This document shows positions 40,306 through 48,365 of a stretch of DNA of 64,000 bases, in pieces. Origin of the DNA: Paenibacillus camerounensis (lineage in GTDB: Bacteria; Bacillota; Bacilli; Paenibacillales; Paenibacillaceae); the NCBI RefSeq assembly GCF_000723885.1, contig NZ_CCDG010000057.1:26002-90001 (forward strand). The letters are read 5' to 3'. A model generated the notes under the pieces. That model ran no database searches. It saw only the letters and a list, made by a program, of their open reading frames with translations, and had not been told where the DNA came from. How positions within the stretch are numbered: the first letter of the stretch is position 1; each line of letters starts with the position of its first letter. The position numbers and the translations under genes are program-made.

Positions 40306-43086
40306 GTGGCTATGGACCGGACCCGTGTCGCCGTGGAGATATATGGAACTTCCTATAAATTAGTCGGAAGCAGCAGCGAATATATGAAGCAAGTCGCCCG
40401 TTATGTGGACGAGCATATGCAGGCTATTTCAAAATCCCATTCCAGACTGGATACACCGAGAATAGCGGTGCTTGCAGCCGTACATATGGCAGAGCAGGCT
40501 ATCCAGGTTCAGGATTTCAAAAATGAATTGAATATGCTGACAGGCGAGCGTACAGAGCTGCGGGTGGAGGTATCGCGGCTTCTGGAAGTGCAGCGCGAGC
40601 GGCAGGAGGAATATGAGCGGCTCAGCGAGTCGGCCAAGGCGGAAGCCGCGCGGCTGGTAGCGGAAGCCGAAGAAGAGCGCACACGGCATCTGGAGGCCCG
40701 CGAGCAGGAGCGCAAGGCTCACACCGAGCAGCTGGAGCAGGCTGAACGGGCGGCGGCGGCATCCCGGGAGAAGCTTGCCGGAGAGCTGCAAGCCCGTGAG
40801 GCGGAGCTGAAGGAGCTGCGTAACCATTACGAACAGGAGCAGGCGCTGAGCCGTGATTCCCGCGCTCAGGAATTGGCAGCGCTTGAAGAGCAGCGGCTGC
40901 AGCAGCTCGATGAGCTGCGGACGGCGCATGCACAGGAGCTGGAGCAGCTGCGGGAGATGCTGCTTAAGGAGAAAGCGGAAACGCTGTCTCAGCTGGAGCA
41001 GGAGCTTGCCGACACCAGAGAATCGCTCGGCGGCGAGGTTGTGGAGATCCGCACTGCACTTAGCAAGGAGCTGGCTGATACCAAGGCAGCTCTGGAGAAG
41101 GAGCTGAGTGAAGAGCGTGATGTGCTGCAGAAGGAGCAGGCAAGGGTCAAGGAGCTGCGGCAGTCCCAGGGGACGCAGGAGCACCGCCACAAGCAGCAGC
41201 TTCAGGAGCTGGACAAGCAGCTTCAGGAGCTGCGCGGCGGCAGCGGACAGCTTCAATCCCGGCTGCGTGCAGCTGAAGCAGGGCTGAAGAATGAACGCGA
41301 TGCCCGCCAGAGCCTTCAGGCACAATATGAAACATTGCTGGCCCGGGAAGAGGAGCTCGCCGCCGAACAGCAGTCTGCCTCTGAGCAGATTACGCTGCTG
41401 AACGGTCAGCTGGAAGAGCTGAATCAGCTTTACGATGGGGCGCAGAACGATGCTGCCGGACTGAGAGATGCGCTGCAGGCAGCGGAGGAACAGCTTAGAC
41501 GGATCAGTGAAGAGCTGCAGTCAGCGAATGAGCTCAGTGAGCTTATTAGCGCTGAGCTGGAGGAGCTGCGCCAGCAGAATGAGCAAGCGGAGCAGACGGC
41601 AGCCGAACTGCGTGAACGCTATGAGCAGTCCGGCCGGGAATCAGCAGAGCTGCGCGTTCAGCTACAGGAGAAGGATGCTGAGCTCAGTCAGACCCGCAGT
41701 GAACTGCAGTCCGCTGCAGAGCTGAACACACTGCTGAATGACGAGCTGGACGAACTTCGCCGGCAGTACGGGCAGGCACAGCAAGAATCAGCAGAGCTGC
41801 GTGAACGTTATGAGCAGTCCGGCCGGCAAGCGGCAGAGCTGCACGGACAGTTACAACAGAAGGAAGCTGAGCTTGGTCAGGCGCACAGCGGGCTGCAATC
41901 CGCAGAAGAGCTGGGCACGCTGCTGAATGACGAGCTGGAGGAGCTGCGCAGGGAATACGAACAGGCACAGCAAGAATCAGCGGGGCTGCGTGAACGTTAT
42001 GACCAGACAGGACGGGATTCAGCCGTGCTGCGCAGCCAGCTTCAAGAGAAGGAAACAGAAATAAGCCAGGCGTACAGCGAATTACAGTCTGCAGAAGAGC
42101 TGAACACGCTGCTGAATGACGAGCTGGAGGAGCTGCGCAGGGAATACAAACAGACACAGCAGGAATCAGCTGCGCTTCATGAACGCAGCAGACAGGCTGA
42201 TGAAGAGTCGGCCGGGTTGTCCGGCCTGCTGGAAGAGAAGGAAACTGCATTAAGCCGGGTACAGGATGAGCTCGCCCGTGCGGAAGCAGATGCGCGGAAC
42301 TGGCAGGAGCTTGCCGATAAGCATATGGCAGATATAGGTGAACTGGAGATGAGCCTGCTGGAGGCGGAGGAGCAATCCGATTCCCTGAAGCGTGAGCGCG
42401 GGTCTCTTGTCAGCCAAGCGGCTGAGATGAAGCAGAAGCTGGACCGCGAAGCAAGCCTGCGTGCAGAAGCCGAGCTTCAGTCTGCTGAACAGCTCGAAGA
42501 GTCGGCGGAGGTACGTAAGCAGCTGGCGGCCCTGCGCAGCCGGTATGAGGATCTGATCGCACAGTATGATGAGCTGCTGCAGGATAAGGAGCAGCTGGAG
42601 GAAAGATACGGACTTCTGGAGGCTGAGATTGAGGAGTCTGCGCGGCGGCTTGAAGAGCTGTCTGAAGCCGCCCGTGAAGCTGCAGCAGCTGCTGCAGAGC
42701 AGCAGGAGGCCATCCGCGAAGCACGCGGGGTTGAAGCTTCCTGGAAGCAGCGATACGATGAGCTTCAGCAGCGTGAAATGCAGTGGAGCGGGACGGAAGC
42801 CGCACTGCGTGAAGAAATAGAGATCTGGCAGCAGGAAGCCGGGGAAGCTGAGGCACAGGCCAAATTGCTAAGCGAGTCCCGCAGCGAAGAGCAGCAGCAG
42901 CTGGGTGAGCTCGGGGAGAACTTTGAATTGGCCCAGAGCCAGCTGAGGCTGCTGCAGGCCCAGTTCGAGCTCCGCGAGGGAGAGCTGGATAAGCTGGCTA
43001 AGGAACACCGCGAGCTGCAGGCGGAATATGCCAAGCTGCAGAATGAATATAATGAATGGATTCAACTGATCGAACAGGACAGTTGA
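40306..43086 (+). CDS. zapA: ZapA-domain protein with giant coiled-coil extension
   Basis: Residues about 1-85 are a ZapA domain, the FtsZ-ring stabiliser: RVAVEIYGTSYKLVG, YMKQVARYVDEHM and LDTPRIAVLAAVHMAEQ match B. subtilis ZapA, as does the place downstream of pheST and upstream of mutS2. Normal ZapA has about 85-100 residues; this protein has 926. From about residue 75 to the end it is an unbroken Glu/Gln/Leu/Ala/Arg-rich coiled coil with no membrane segment. Four tandem 63-residue repeats lie at about 413-664 (see 41542-42297). A GTG start at 40306 is best spaced from AAGGAGGG. A role as a long cytoplasmic division or bundling filament is an inference. No frameshift is visible. Confidence 0.85.
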   Translation: MAMDRTRVAVEIYGTSYKLVGSSSEYMKQVARYVDEHMQAISKSHSRLDTPRIAVLAAVHMAEQAIQVQDFKNELNMLTGERTELRVEVSRLLEVQRERQEEYERLSESAKAEAARLVAEAEEERTRHLEAREQERKAHTEQLEQAERAAAASREKLAGELQAREAELKELRNHYEQEQALSRDSRAQELAALEEQRLQQLDELRTAHAQELEQLREMLLKEKAETLSQLEQELADTRESLGGEVVEIRTALSKELADTKAALEKELSEERDVLQKEQARVKELRQSQGTQEHRHKQQLQELDKQLQELRGGSGQLQSRLRAAEAGLKNERDARQSLQAQYETLLAREEELAAEQQSASEQITLLNGQLEELNQLYDGAQNDAAGLRDALQAAEEQLRRISEELQSANELSELISAELEELRQQNEQAEQTAAELRERYEQSGRESAELRVQLQEKDAELSQTRSELQSAAELNTLLNDELDELRRQYGQAQQESAELRERYEQSGRQAAELHGQLQQKEAELGQAHSGLQSAEELGTLLNDELEELRREYEQAQQESAGLRERYDQTGRDSAVLRSQLQEKETEISQAYSELQSAEELNTLLNDELEELRREYKQTQQESAALHERSRQADEESAGLSGLLEEKETALSRVQDELARAEADARNWQELADKHMADIGELEMSLLEAEEQSDSLKRERGSLVSQAAEMKQKLDREASLRAEAELQSAEQLEESAEVRKQLAALRSRYEDLIAQYDELLQDKEQLEERYGLLEAEIEESARRLEELSEAAREAAAAAAEQQEAIREARGVEASWKQRYDELQQREMQWSGTEAALREEIEIWQQEAGEAEAQAKLLSESRSEEQQQLGELGENFELAQSQLRLLQAQFELREGELDKLAKEHRELQAEYAKLQNEYNEWIQLIEQDS
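41542..42297 (+). repeat. Four tandem 189-base repeats coding a 63-residue coiled-coil unit
   Basis: Equivalent points fall at 41542, 41731, 41920 and 42109, exactly 189 bases apart. The last three begin CTGCTGAATGACGAGCTGGA and continue with near-identical codons for E-L-R-x-Y-x-Q-x-Q-ESA. 63 residues are exactly nine heptads. A related point at 41395 is 147 bases earlier (seven heptads), suggesting an older, shortened copy. The fourth copy decays after about 30 residues. Confidence 0.95.
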
Positions 43087-43101
43087 ATGGCGGATGCAAG
43101 G

Positions 43102-43142
43102 CAAAAGCGGATGCTGCCCCTTAAGGGCGGCATCCGCTTTTG
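43102..43142. terminator. Bidirectional terminator between zapA and the CuA-type gene
   Basis: CAAAAGCGGATGC-TGCCCC pairs with GGGCG-GCATCCGCTTTTG between converging genes; only five bases separate it from the minus-strand stop. Confidence 0.85.
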
Positions 43143-43147
43143 TATGT

Positions 43148-43528
43148 CTATTCCACAATCAGCTTGGCGCTCATGGAGCTGTGGCCGGAGCCGCACATAA
43201 TGGCGCATGTCAATTGATAGGTTCCGGCTTTTTCAGGGATAATCACCTGCGATGGAGTTTTGGCATCCAGCCTCAGTTCCAGCCCGGGAACCAGAATTCC
43301 ATGGTTACCGCTTTCATTACTGAAGATAATGGTAACCGGCACGCCCTTCTTCAGATGATATTCTTCCTGGTCAAAGCTGTAATTCGTTGCTGTAATCGTA
43401 ATCTCTTCTTCCGCAGCAATGTTATCCGGTGAGGCGCCCGGAGCGGAGGAATTCTCCTGCACACTGCTGCAGGCAGCCAGAAAAATAAAGCAGATGAAAG
43501 ACAATAACAGGGCCGGCCTTTTGAACAT
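43148..43528 (-). CDS. Lipoprotein with a CuA-type cupredoxin domain
   Basis: A 126-residue protein with a lipoprotein signal (LSFICFIFLAACS; the Cys is lipidated) and a cupredoxin fold. The end, CAIMCGSGHSSM, has the Cys-x3-Cys-x3-His-x2-Met spacing of the CuA centre in cytochrome oxidase subunit II, and the earlier ligand His is in SGNHGILVPG. Full subunit II has membrane helices and about twice the length; this is a free-standing domain on the outer face of the membrane. An electron-transfer or copper-handling role is likely but unproven. ATG 43528 lies 6 bases behind AGGAGG; two upstream in-frame starts are worse. Confidence 0.8.
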   Translation of the reverse strand: MFKRPALLLSFICFIFLAACSSVQENSSAPGASPDNIAAEEEITITATNYSFDQEEYHLKKGVPVTIIFSNESGNHGILVPGLELRLDAKTPSQVIIPEKAGTYQLTCAIMCGSGHSSMSAKLIVE

Positions 43529-43790
43529 AAGCATCCTCCTTGAGAGTAGATTCCACAATAGCATAGCTTAGTTTTTGCTGGAAGTCTTTCATAAACTTTG
43601 AATAAGTGTTGAATAGTAGATAAAAGTCGTTGTTTGTCGAAATGTGCAAAAAAATGGTGCAAAGATATTTTAAATTTATTATAATAATAGCTACTATACC
43701 AGTGTTTAGAAGTAGGGGATTTACATTTATAATGCTATTGATGATCAGCAGGCGGAGGTATGGCACCGCAGAATTTTATACGGATATTGG

Positions 43791-44852
43791 GTGATTGTGC
43801 TGCTGATGCTCGCTGCCCAGTTTATTTTTGTGATGTCCACCCATATGCCTGAGGTGAAATCAGCTTTTTTGCCGGCCCAAGGCCATTTGTTTGTTGCCTG
43901 TAATGTATTAATCGTCATTGCGATGGTTCTGGCGGAAATGTGGCTGCGCACGGCTGCTCAATATCATAAGCATGCTGTCGTCAGCTGCGGGTTTATCGTT
44001 TCCTATTTAATGTATTTTGTGCTGGAGCCGTTTGTGGACGGGGCGCAGATGACGCTGATGATGCCGATTATGATTTCGCTGATTTATTTTGACCGGAAGC
44101 TCCTGCATTACTTGGGGATATTCAGCATCGTTTTTTATGCCGCAGTTTATTTCGGACTGGAACGTCTGGTGCTGGAGAAGCCGCTGCTTGAATTTTTCCT
44201 TGTGGAATGTGTATTCATTGTGTTTGTTGTGATGGCTCGGATGGTTATTGTCCGTGCATGGGAGGTCAGGGAACATCTGGAGCAGCTGACCAAATCGGAG
44301 CAGGAGCTGATGGTGGAGCGTGCCATTTCTGACAAGCTGCTCAAAATCGACGCGCTCACCGGCCTGTATAATCATAAAACCTTTCATGAATATCTGGATT
44401 CCCTGCTGGAGCAGTGTGAGAGCAACGGCCTGCACCTGCAGCTTGCCCTGTTTGATATTGATAGCTTTAAGCGTGTAAATGATACCTACGGTCACTGGGT
44501 CGGCGATCTGGTGCTCAAAGAGGTAGCTGCCCGGGTGAAGGGAATGATCGGACTGAATGATTTTGCTGCCAGATACGGCGGGGAAGAATTCGCGGTTATT
44601 TTTACGGACAAAAGCTTTCAGGAGGCCTGTGTCGCTGTGGAGGAAATGCGGGAGGCTATCAGCCGTATGGAGCATCCTTATGCCGGCGGCAAGCCGATTA
44701 CAGTCAGTATCGGGTTATGTGATTATCAGCTTGGAGACGGTAAGGAGCTGCTGTTCCGCAAAACCGATAATGCATTGTATAAAGCCAAGCACGGAGGCAA
44801 AAACATGGTCGTCACTGTCTCCTCCACCCTGCAAGGAACCATCTATGCCTGA
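43791..44852 (+). CDS. Membrane GGDEF protein, probable diguanylate cyclase
   Basis: About 353 residues: five or six membrane helices in the first about 150 residues (VIVLLMLAAQFIFVMS onward), a short coiled coil (EHLEQLTKSEQELMVER), then a GGDEF domain starting at DALTGLYNHKTFHEYLDSL with an intact RYGGEEFAVIF; the RxxD inhibitory site is not present (GLND at that place). The start is uncertain: GTG 43791 has no ribosome site, while the frame stays open upstream to 43716 and codes plausible residues (IDDQQAEVWHRRILYGYW). No ATG/GTG/TTG is available there, only ATT codons behind AGGGG (43714-43718). See findings. Confidence 0.85.
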   Translation: MIVLLMLAAQFIFVMSTHMPEVKSAFLPAQGHLFVACNVLIVIAMVLAEMWLRTAAQYHKHAVVSCGFIVSYLMYFVLEPFVDGAQMTLMMPIMISLIYFDRKLLHYLGIFSIVFYAAVYFGLERLVLEKPLLEFFLVECVFIVFVVMARMVIVRAWEVREHLEQLTKSEQELMVERAISDKLLKIDALTGLYNHKTFHEYLDSLLEQCESNGLHLQLALFDIDSFKRVNDTYGHWVGDLVLKEVAARVKGMIGLNDFAARYGGEEFAVIFTDKSFQEACVAVEEMREAISRMEHPYAGGKPITVSIGLCDYQLGDGKELLFRKTDNALYKAKHGGKNMVVTVSSTLQGTIYA

Positions 44853-44863
44853 AGGCATACAAT

Positions 44864-44902
44864 AAACCCCCTATTTTCCGGACAGCCGGAGAGAGGGGGT
44901 TT
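44864..44902. terminator. Terminator between the GGDEF and YvlD-like genes
   Basis: AAACCCCCT pairs with AGGGGGTTT, with TCCGG/CCGGA inside; placed between converging genes. Confidence 0.8.
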
Positions 44903-44934
44903 CGTTGTCTGCTTACTGCAAGACAGGTGAGGGA

Positions 44935-45282
44935 TTACTTCCCGGCTTCAAACGGCGTGGATACCGGCAGGAAAAGATCGATGATCCCGATGACCAGTGC
45001 TGCCAGCAGAGCGCCGAGAATAGTGACGCTAACTCCGCTCACAATGAACTGGGCGAGCCAGATAACGAGGGCACTGACGAGAAAACCGACGATTCCGCGG
45101 CCGAACGGGGTTGCTTTTTTGCCGAAAATCCCTTCAACTACCCAGCCGAGCAGCGCAATAACAAGAGCCAGTACCAGAGCACTCCAGAAACCGCCGATCG
45201 TGAACTGCGGAACAATCCAGCCTACGACGAGCAGCACAATGGCTGCCACCACGAAACGGACTACATGACCTAAAAATCTCAC
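44935..45282 (-). CDS. Small four-helix membrane protein, YvlD-like (phage holin-superfamily)
   Basis: A 115-residue protein with four hydrophobic segments: VVRFVVAAIVLLVVGWIVP, FWSALVLALVIALLGWVV, GIVGFLVSALVIWLAQFIV and VTILGALLAALVIGIIDLF. The spacing and the GWIVPQFTIGGFWSALVLA pattern (cut here) fit the YvlD/four-TM membrane family, in B. subtilis part of an envelope-stress regulon. I choose GTG 45282, because AGGAGG (45291-45296) is 8 bases upstream; the ATG at 45309 would place that site within the gene. Function unknown. Confidence 0.8.
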   Translation of the reverse strand: MRFLGHVVRFVVAAIVLLVVGWIVPQFTIGGFWSALVLALVIALLGWVVEGIFGKKATPFGRGIVGFLVSALVIWLAQFIVSGVSVTILGALLAALVIGIIDLFLPVSTPFEAGK

Positions 45283-45424
45283 TGGATAAACCTCCTTTGG
45301 CCTTCGCATAAGGATATGTGCAGTTGTTATTGTGACCTGAGTCCGGCTTTTCTATGCCTCAAATAGCGCAAATGGGCCGAATTAGGTATAATGTAAACAT
45401 CTATGAAGGGAGCTGTGACTGTAA

Positions 45425-47788
45425 TTGGACGACAAAATTTTGCATACGCTTGAATATCGCAAGATTTTAAATAAATTGATGCAATATACGCAGACCGGGA
45501 TGGGAAAGCTTGCTGCGGAGGCGCTGAAGCCTTCAGGTGACTTAGAGGGAGTGAAGCAGCTGCTTCAGGCCACGGATGAGGCGGTCAATGTGGACCGGCT
45601 TAAGGGCATTCCTTCCTTTGGCGGGGTAAGCGATATCCGTCCTGCCCTGAAGCGTGCATCAATCGGGGGGATGCTCGGTACGGTTGAGCTGCTCTCTGTT
45701 GGCAATACGATCGGCGGAGCACGCCGGGTCAAGCGTTTTCTGGCCGCATTACATGAGGAAGAGCCTATTCCTATGCTGTATGCCTTGGGTGATCTGCTCT
45801 CTGAACAGAAGCATGTAGAGGATGCCATCCGCTCCTGCATCGATGAGGATGCGAATGTGCTTGATTCGGCCAGTCCTGAGCTTGCCGGCATACGCCGGGA
45901 GCTGCGCGGCGGCGAGGCGAGAATCCGCGAGAAGCTGGATTCCATGGTCCGCTCTTCCTCTGTAGCCAAGATGCTTCAGGATCAGCTTGTGACGATCCGC
46001 GGTGACCGTTTTGTCATTCCGGTCAAGGCGGAATACCGTTCCCATTTCGGCGGGATTGTACACGACCAGTCCGGCTCGGGGGCAACGCTGTTCATCGAGC
46101 CGGAATCCATTGTGGCTATGAACAACAAGCTGCGCGAGACCCGGCTGCGCGAGGAACGGGAAATTGAGATCATTCTCCACAGGCTGACCGATATGGTCGG
46201 CAGCATTGCCGAGGAAATGGCCTACGATGTCGATATTCTCGGCCAGCTGGACTTTATCTTTGCCAAGGCCCGTCTGGCCCGTGAGATGAAGGCGACCCAG
46301 CCAAGGATGAATGACCGCGGTTATCTGAAGCTGCGCAAGGGCCGTCACCCGCTGATTCCGGCAGAGCATGTGGTGCCGCTGGATGTGGAGCTGGGCAACC
46401 AGTACAGCTCCATTATCGTTACCGGACCGAATACCGGCGGTAAGACAGTAACGCTGAAGACGATCGGTCTGCTCAGCCTCATGTCGATGTCGGGCTTATT
46501 CGTCCCGGCTGAGGAAGGCAGCCAGATGTGTGTTTTCGATGCTATCTATGCCGATATCGGGGATGAACAGAGCATTGAGCAGAGTCTCAGCACCTTCTCC
46601 AGCCATATGACGAATATTATCTCCATTCTGAAGCGGATGACTCCCAAGAGTCTGATCCTGCTGGATGAGGTTGGCGCAGGAACAGATCCGGCTGAAGGCT
46701 CAGCGCTGGCAATCGCCATTCTGGAGCATATCCACCGCACCGAATGCCGGATGATTGCTACAACACACTATAGTGAGTTGAAGGCCTACGCCTATGAACG
46801 TAAAGGCGTCATTAACGCCAGTATGGAATTTGATGTGCAGACCTTAAGCCCTACATACCGGCTCCTGATTGGTGTACCGGGACGAAGCAATGCTTTTGCG
46901 ATAGCTGAGCGGCTGGGCCTGCCAAGTGCTATTCTGGAGCATGCCCGCGGTGAAGTGAAGGAAGAAGATATGCGCGTGGAGCATATGATCGCTTCCCTGG
47001 AGGAAAACCGGCTTACTGCCGAGCAGGAGCGTGAGCGGGCCGAGGGTATCCGCCGCGAAGCTGAGGAATTCCGCAAACGCCAGCAGCTTGAGCTGGAGAA
47101 GCTGGAAAGCCAGCGCGACAAGCGGCTGGAGAAGGCGGAGAAGGACGCAAGCGCCATTCTCGACAAGGCGCGTAAGGAAGCCGAGGAGATTATCAGTGAT
47201 CTGCGCCGCCTGGCTATGGAGGAAGGTGCTTCGGTCAAGGAGCATAAGCTGATTGAAGCACGCCGCCGCCTGGATGAAGCAGAGCCGGCACCGCGCAAGA
47301 AGGCAGTATCCCGCACCGCCAAGGCCCCGCGCCAGCTGCAGGCCGGTGATGAGGTGAAGCTGCCGAGTGTGAATCAAAAGGGCTATGTAGTGGAGCTGAG
47401 CGGAACGAAAGAGGCGGTTGTCCAGTTCGGAATCATGAAGATGAAGGTCAATGTGAGTGACCTGGAGTTCCTTGCCTCTGCACCGGATCAGCACGCGCCT
47501 GCCCTGCGCAAGGCAACGACAGTCAAGCGTACCCGTGATGAGAATATCCGCACTGAGCTGGATCTGCGCGGAACCAACCTTGAAGAAGCCATCATGGAGA
47601 CAGACCGTTTTATTGATGAAGCGTTCCTTGGGAATCTCGGACAGATCCATATTATTCACGGTAAGGGGACCGGCGTACTGCGGACCGGAATCCAGGAGTA
47701 TCTGCGCAAGCATAGACATGTCAAGAGCTACCGGCTTGGAAATTACAACGAAGGCGGCGCGGGAGTAACCGTGGCTGAGCTTGAGTAG
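45425..47788 (+). CDS. mutS2: MutS2, ATPase/nuclease of recombination and ribosome-rescue type
   Basis: A 787-residue MutS2. The clamp and core domains are followed by Walker A GPNTGGKTVT (about 332), Walker B LILLDEVGAGTDPAEG, the THYSELKAYAYE switch region, a charged coiled coil (about 520-620), a KOW-like part (AGDEVKLPSVNQKGYVVEL) and a C-terminal Smr nuclease domain with LDLRGTNLEEA and HGKGTGVLR. MutS2 suppresses recombination in some species and splits collided ribosomes in B. subtilis. The TTG at 45425 is taken as start (AAGGGAG 12 bases upstream); a TATAAT at 45387-45392 may be its -10 box. Position after zapA is conserved in Bacillales. Confidence 0.95.
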   Translation: MDDKILHTLEYRKILNKLMQYTQTGMGKLAAEALKPSGDLEGVKQLLQATDEAVNVDRLKGIPSFGGVSDIRPALKRASIGGMLGTVELLSVGNTIGGARRVKRFLAALHEEEPIPMLYALGDLLSEQKHVEDAIRSCIDEDANVLDSASPELAGIRRELRGGEARIREKLDSMVRSSSVAKMLQDQLVTIRGDRFVIPVKAEYRSHFGGIVHDQSGSGATLFIEPESIVAMNNKLRETRLREEREIEIILHRLTDMVGSIAEEMAYDVDILGQLDFIFAKARLAREMKATQPRMNDRGYLKLRKGRHPLIPAEHVVPLDVELGNQYSSIIVTGPNTGGKTVTLKTIGLLSLMSMSGLFVPAEEGSQMCVFDAIYADIGDEQSIEQSLSTFSSHMTNIISILKRMTPKSLILLDEVGAGTDPAEGSALAIAILEHIHRTECRMIATTHYSELKAYAYERKGVINASMEFDVQTLSPTYRLLIGVPGRSNAFAIAERLGLPSAILEHARGEVKEEDMRVEHMIASLEENRLTAEQERERAEGIRREAEEFRKRQQLELEKLESQRDKRLEKAEKDASAILDKARKEAEEIISDLRRLAMEEGASVKEHKLIEARRRLDEAEPAPRKKAVSRTAKAPRQLQAGDEVKLPSVNQKGYVVELSGTKEAVVQFGIMKMKVNVSDLEFLASAPDQHAPALRKATTVKRTRDENIRTELDLRGTNLEEAIMETDRFIDEAFLGNLGQIHIIHGKGTGVLRTGIQEYLRKHRHVKSYRLGNYNEGGAGVTVAELE

Positions 47789-47817
47789 CGGGGAAGCCCG
47801 GCAGAAAGAGGGGAAAT

Positions 47818-48237
47818 ATGCAAGGGAATATTGATCTTTTGCTGGATCATCCGCTGGGCGCGCTGCTCGGTTATTTCACTGTAGCCATTCTGGGTCTGGT
47901 AATCTTCCTGTCCTTTTTTGAAATGGTGACCAAGTATAAGTGCTGGGAGGAAATCCGTAAGGGGAATCTGGCAGTGGCGATGGCTACCGGCGGCAAAATA
48001 TTCGGGATCTGTAACATCCTGCGCTTCAGCATTGAGGCCGGGGCCTCTATTTACGAGACAATGAAATGGTCGCTGGTCGGATTTTTACTGCTGCTGCTCG
48101 CCTACTTCCTGTTCGAATTTCTAACCCCTGTCTTTTCGATTGACGATGAAATTGCCGCGGATAACCGGGCTGTCGGGTTTACAGCACTGCTGATCTCGGT
48201 CTCGCTGTCCTATGTGATCGGAGCCGCGATATCCTGA
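47818..48237 (+). CDS. DUF350-family membrane protein
   Basis: A 139-residue protein with four hydrophobic segments (LGYFTVAILGLVIFLSFFEMV; AVAMATGGKIFGICNILR; SLVGFLLLLLAYFLFEFL; VGFTALLISVSLSYVIGAAIS). The TGGKIFGICNILR and DDEIAADNRAVGF parts resemble the DUF350/YjfL family. Function unknown. It begins 29 bases after mutS2 with GAGGGG upstream and is followed closely by a tiny membrane gene and a zinc-ribbon gene, so all are probably cotranscribed. Confidence 0.8.
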   Translation: MQGNIDLLLDHPLGALLGYFTVAILGLVIFLSFFEMVTKYKCWEEIRKGNLAVAMATGGKIFGICNILRFSIEAGASIYETMKWSLVGFLLLLLAYFLFEFLTPVFSIDDEIAADNRAVGFTALLISVSLSYVIGAAIS

Positions 48238-48253
48238 TTTAGGAGCCGAACTG

Positions 48254-48334
48254 ATGAAAATTCTGATCCGGGTGCTGTTTATCGCCGCCGCCGCTTTTTT
48301 AGCCGCGGGAATTCTATATCTGGTATTAAACTGA
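48254..48334 (+). CDS. 26-residue single-helix membrane peptide
   Basis: ATG 48254 follows AGGAG by 8 bases and encodes MKILIRVLFIAAAAFLAAG plus ILYLVLN, a basic N-terminus and one hydrophobic helix, ending at TGA 48334. It sits in the 128-base gap between the DUF350 and zinc-ribbon genes in the same direction. Small proteins of this kind often assist larger membrane partners. The well-placed ribosome site and gene-like spacing support it; there is no family evidence. Confidence 0.55.
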   Translation: MKILIRVLFIAAAAFLAAGILYLVLN

Positions 48335-48365
48335 ACTGTATATGTGATGTATGAAGGAGATAGTG

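Noticed and set aside
40429..41325. Leu-rich minus-strand frames across zapA
   Set aside because: Antisense of Glu/Gln/Lys-rich coiled-coil codons reads as Leu/Phe-rich and mimics membrane proteins.
41542..42297. Repeats as a CRISPR or mobile array
   Set aside because: Units are 189 bases, in frame and inside a coding gene, without spacers.
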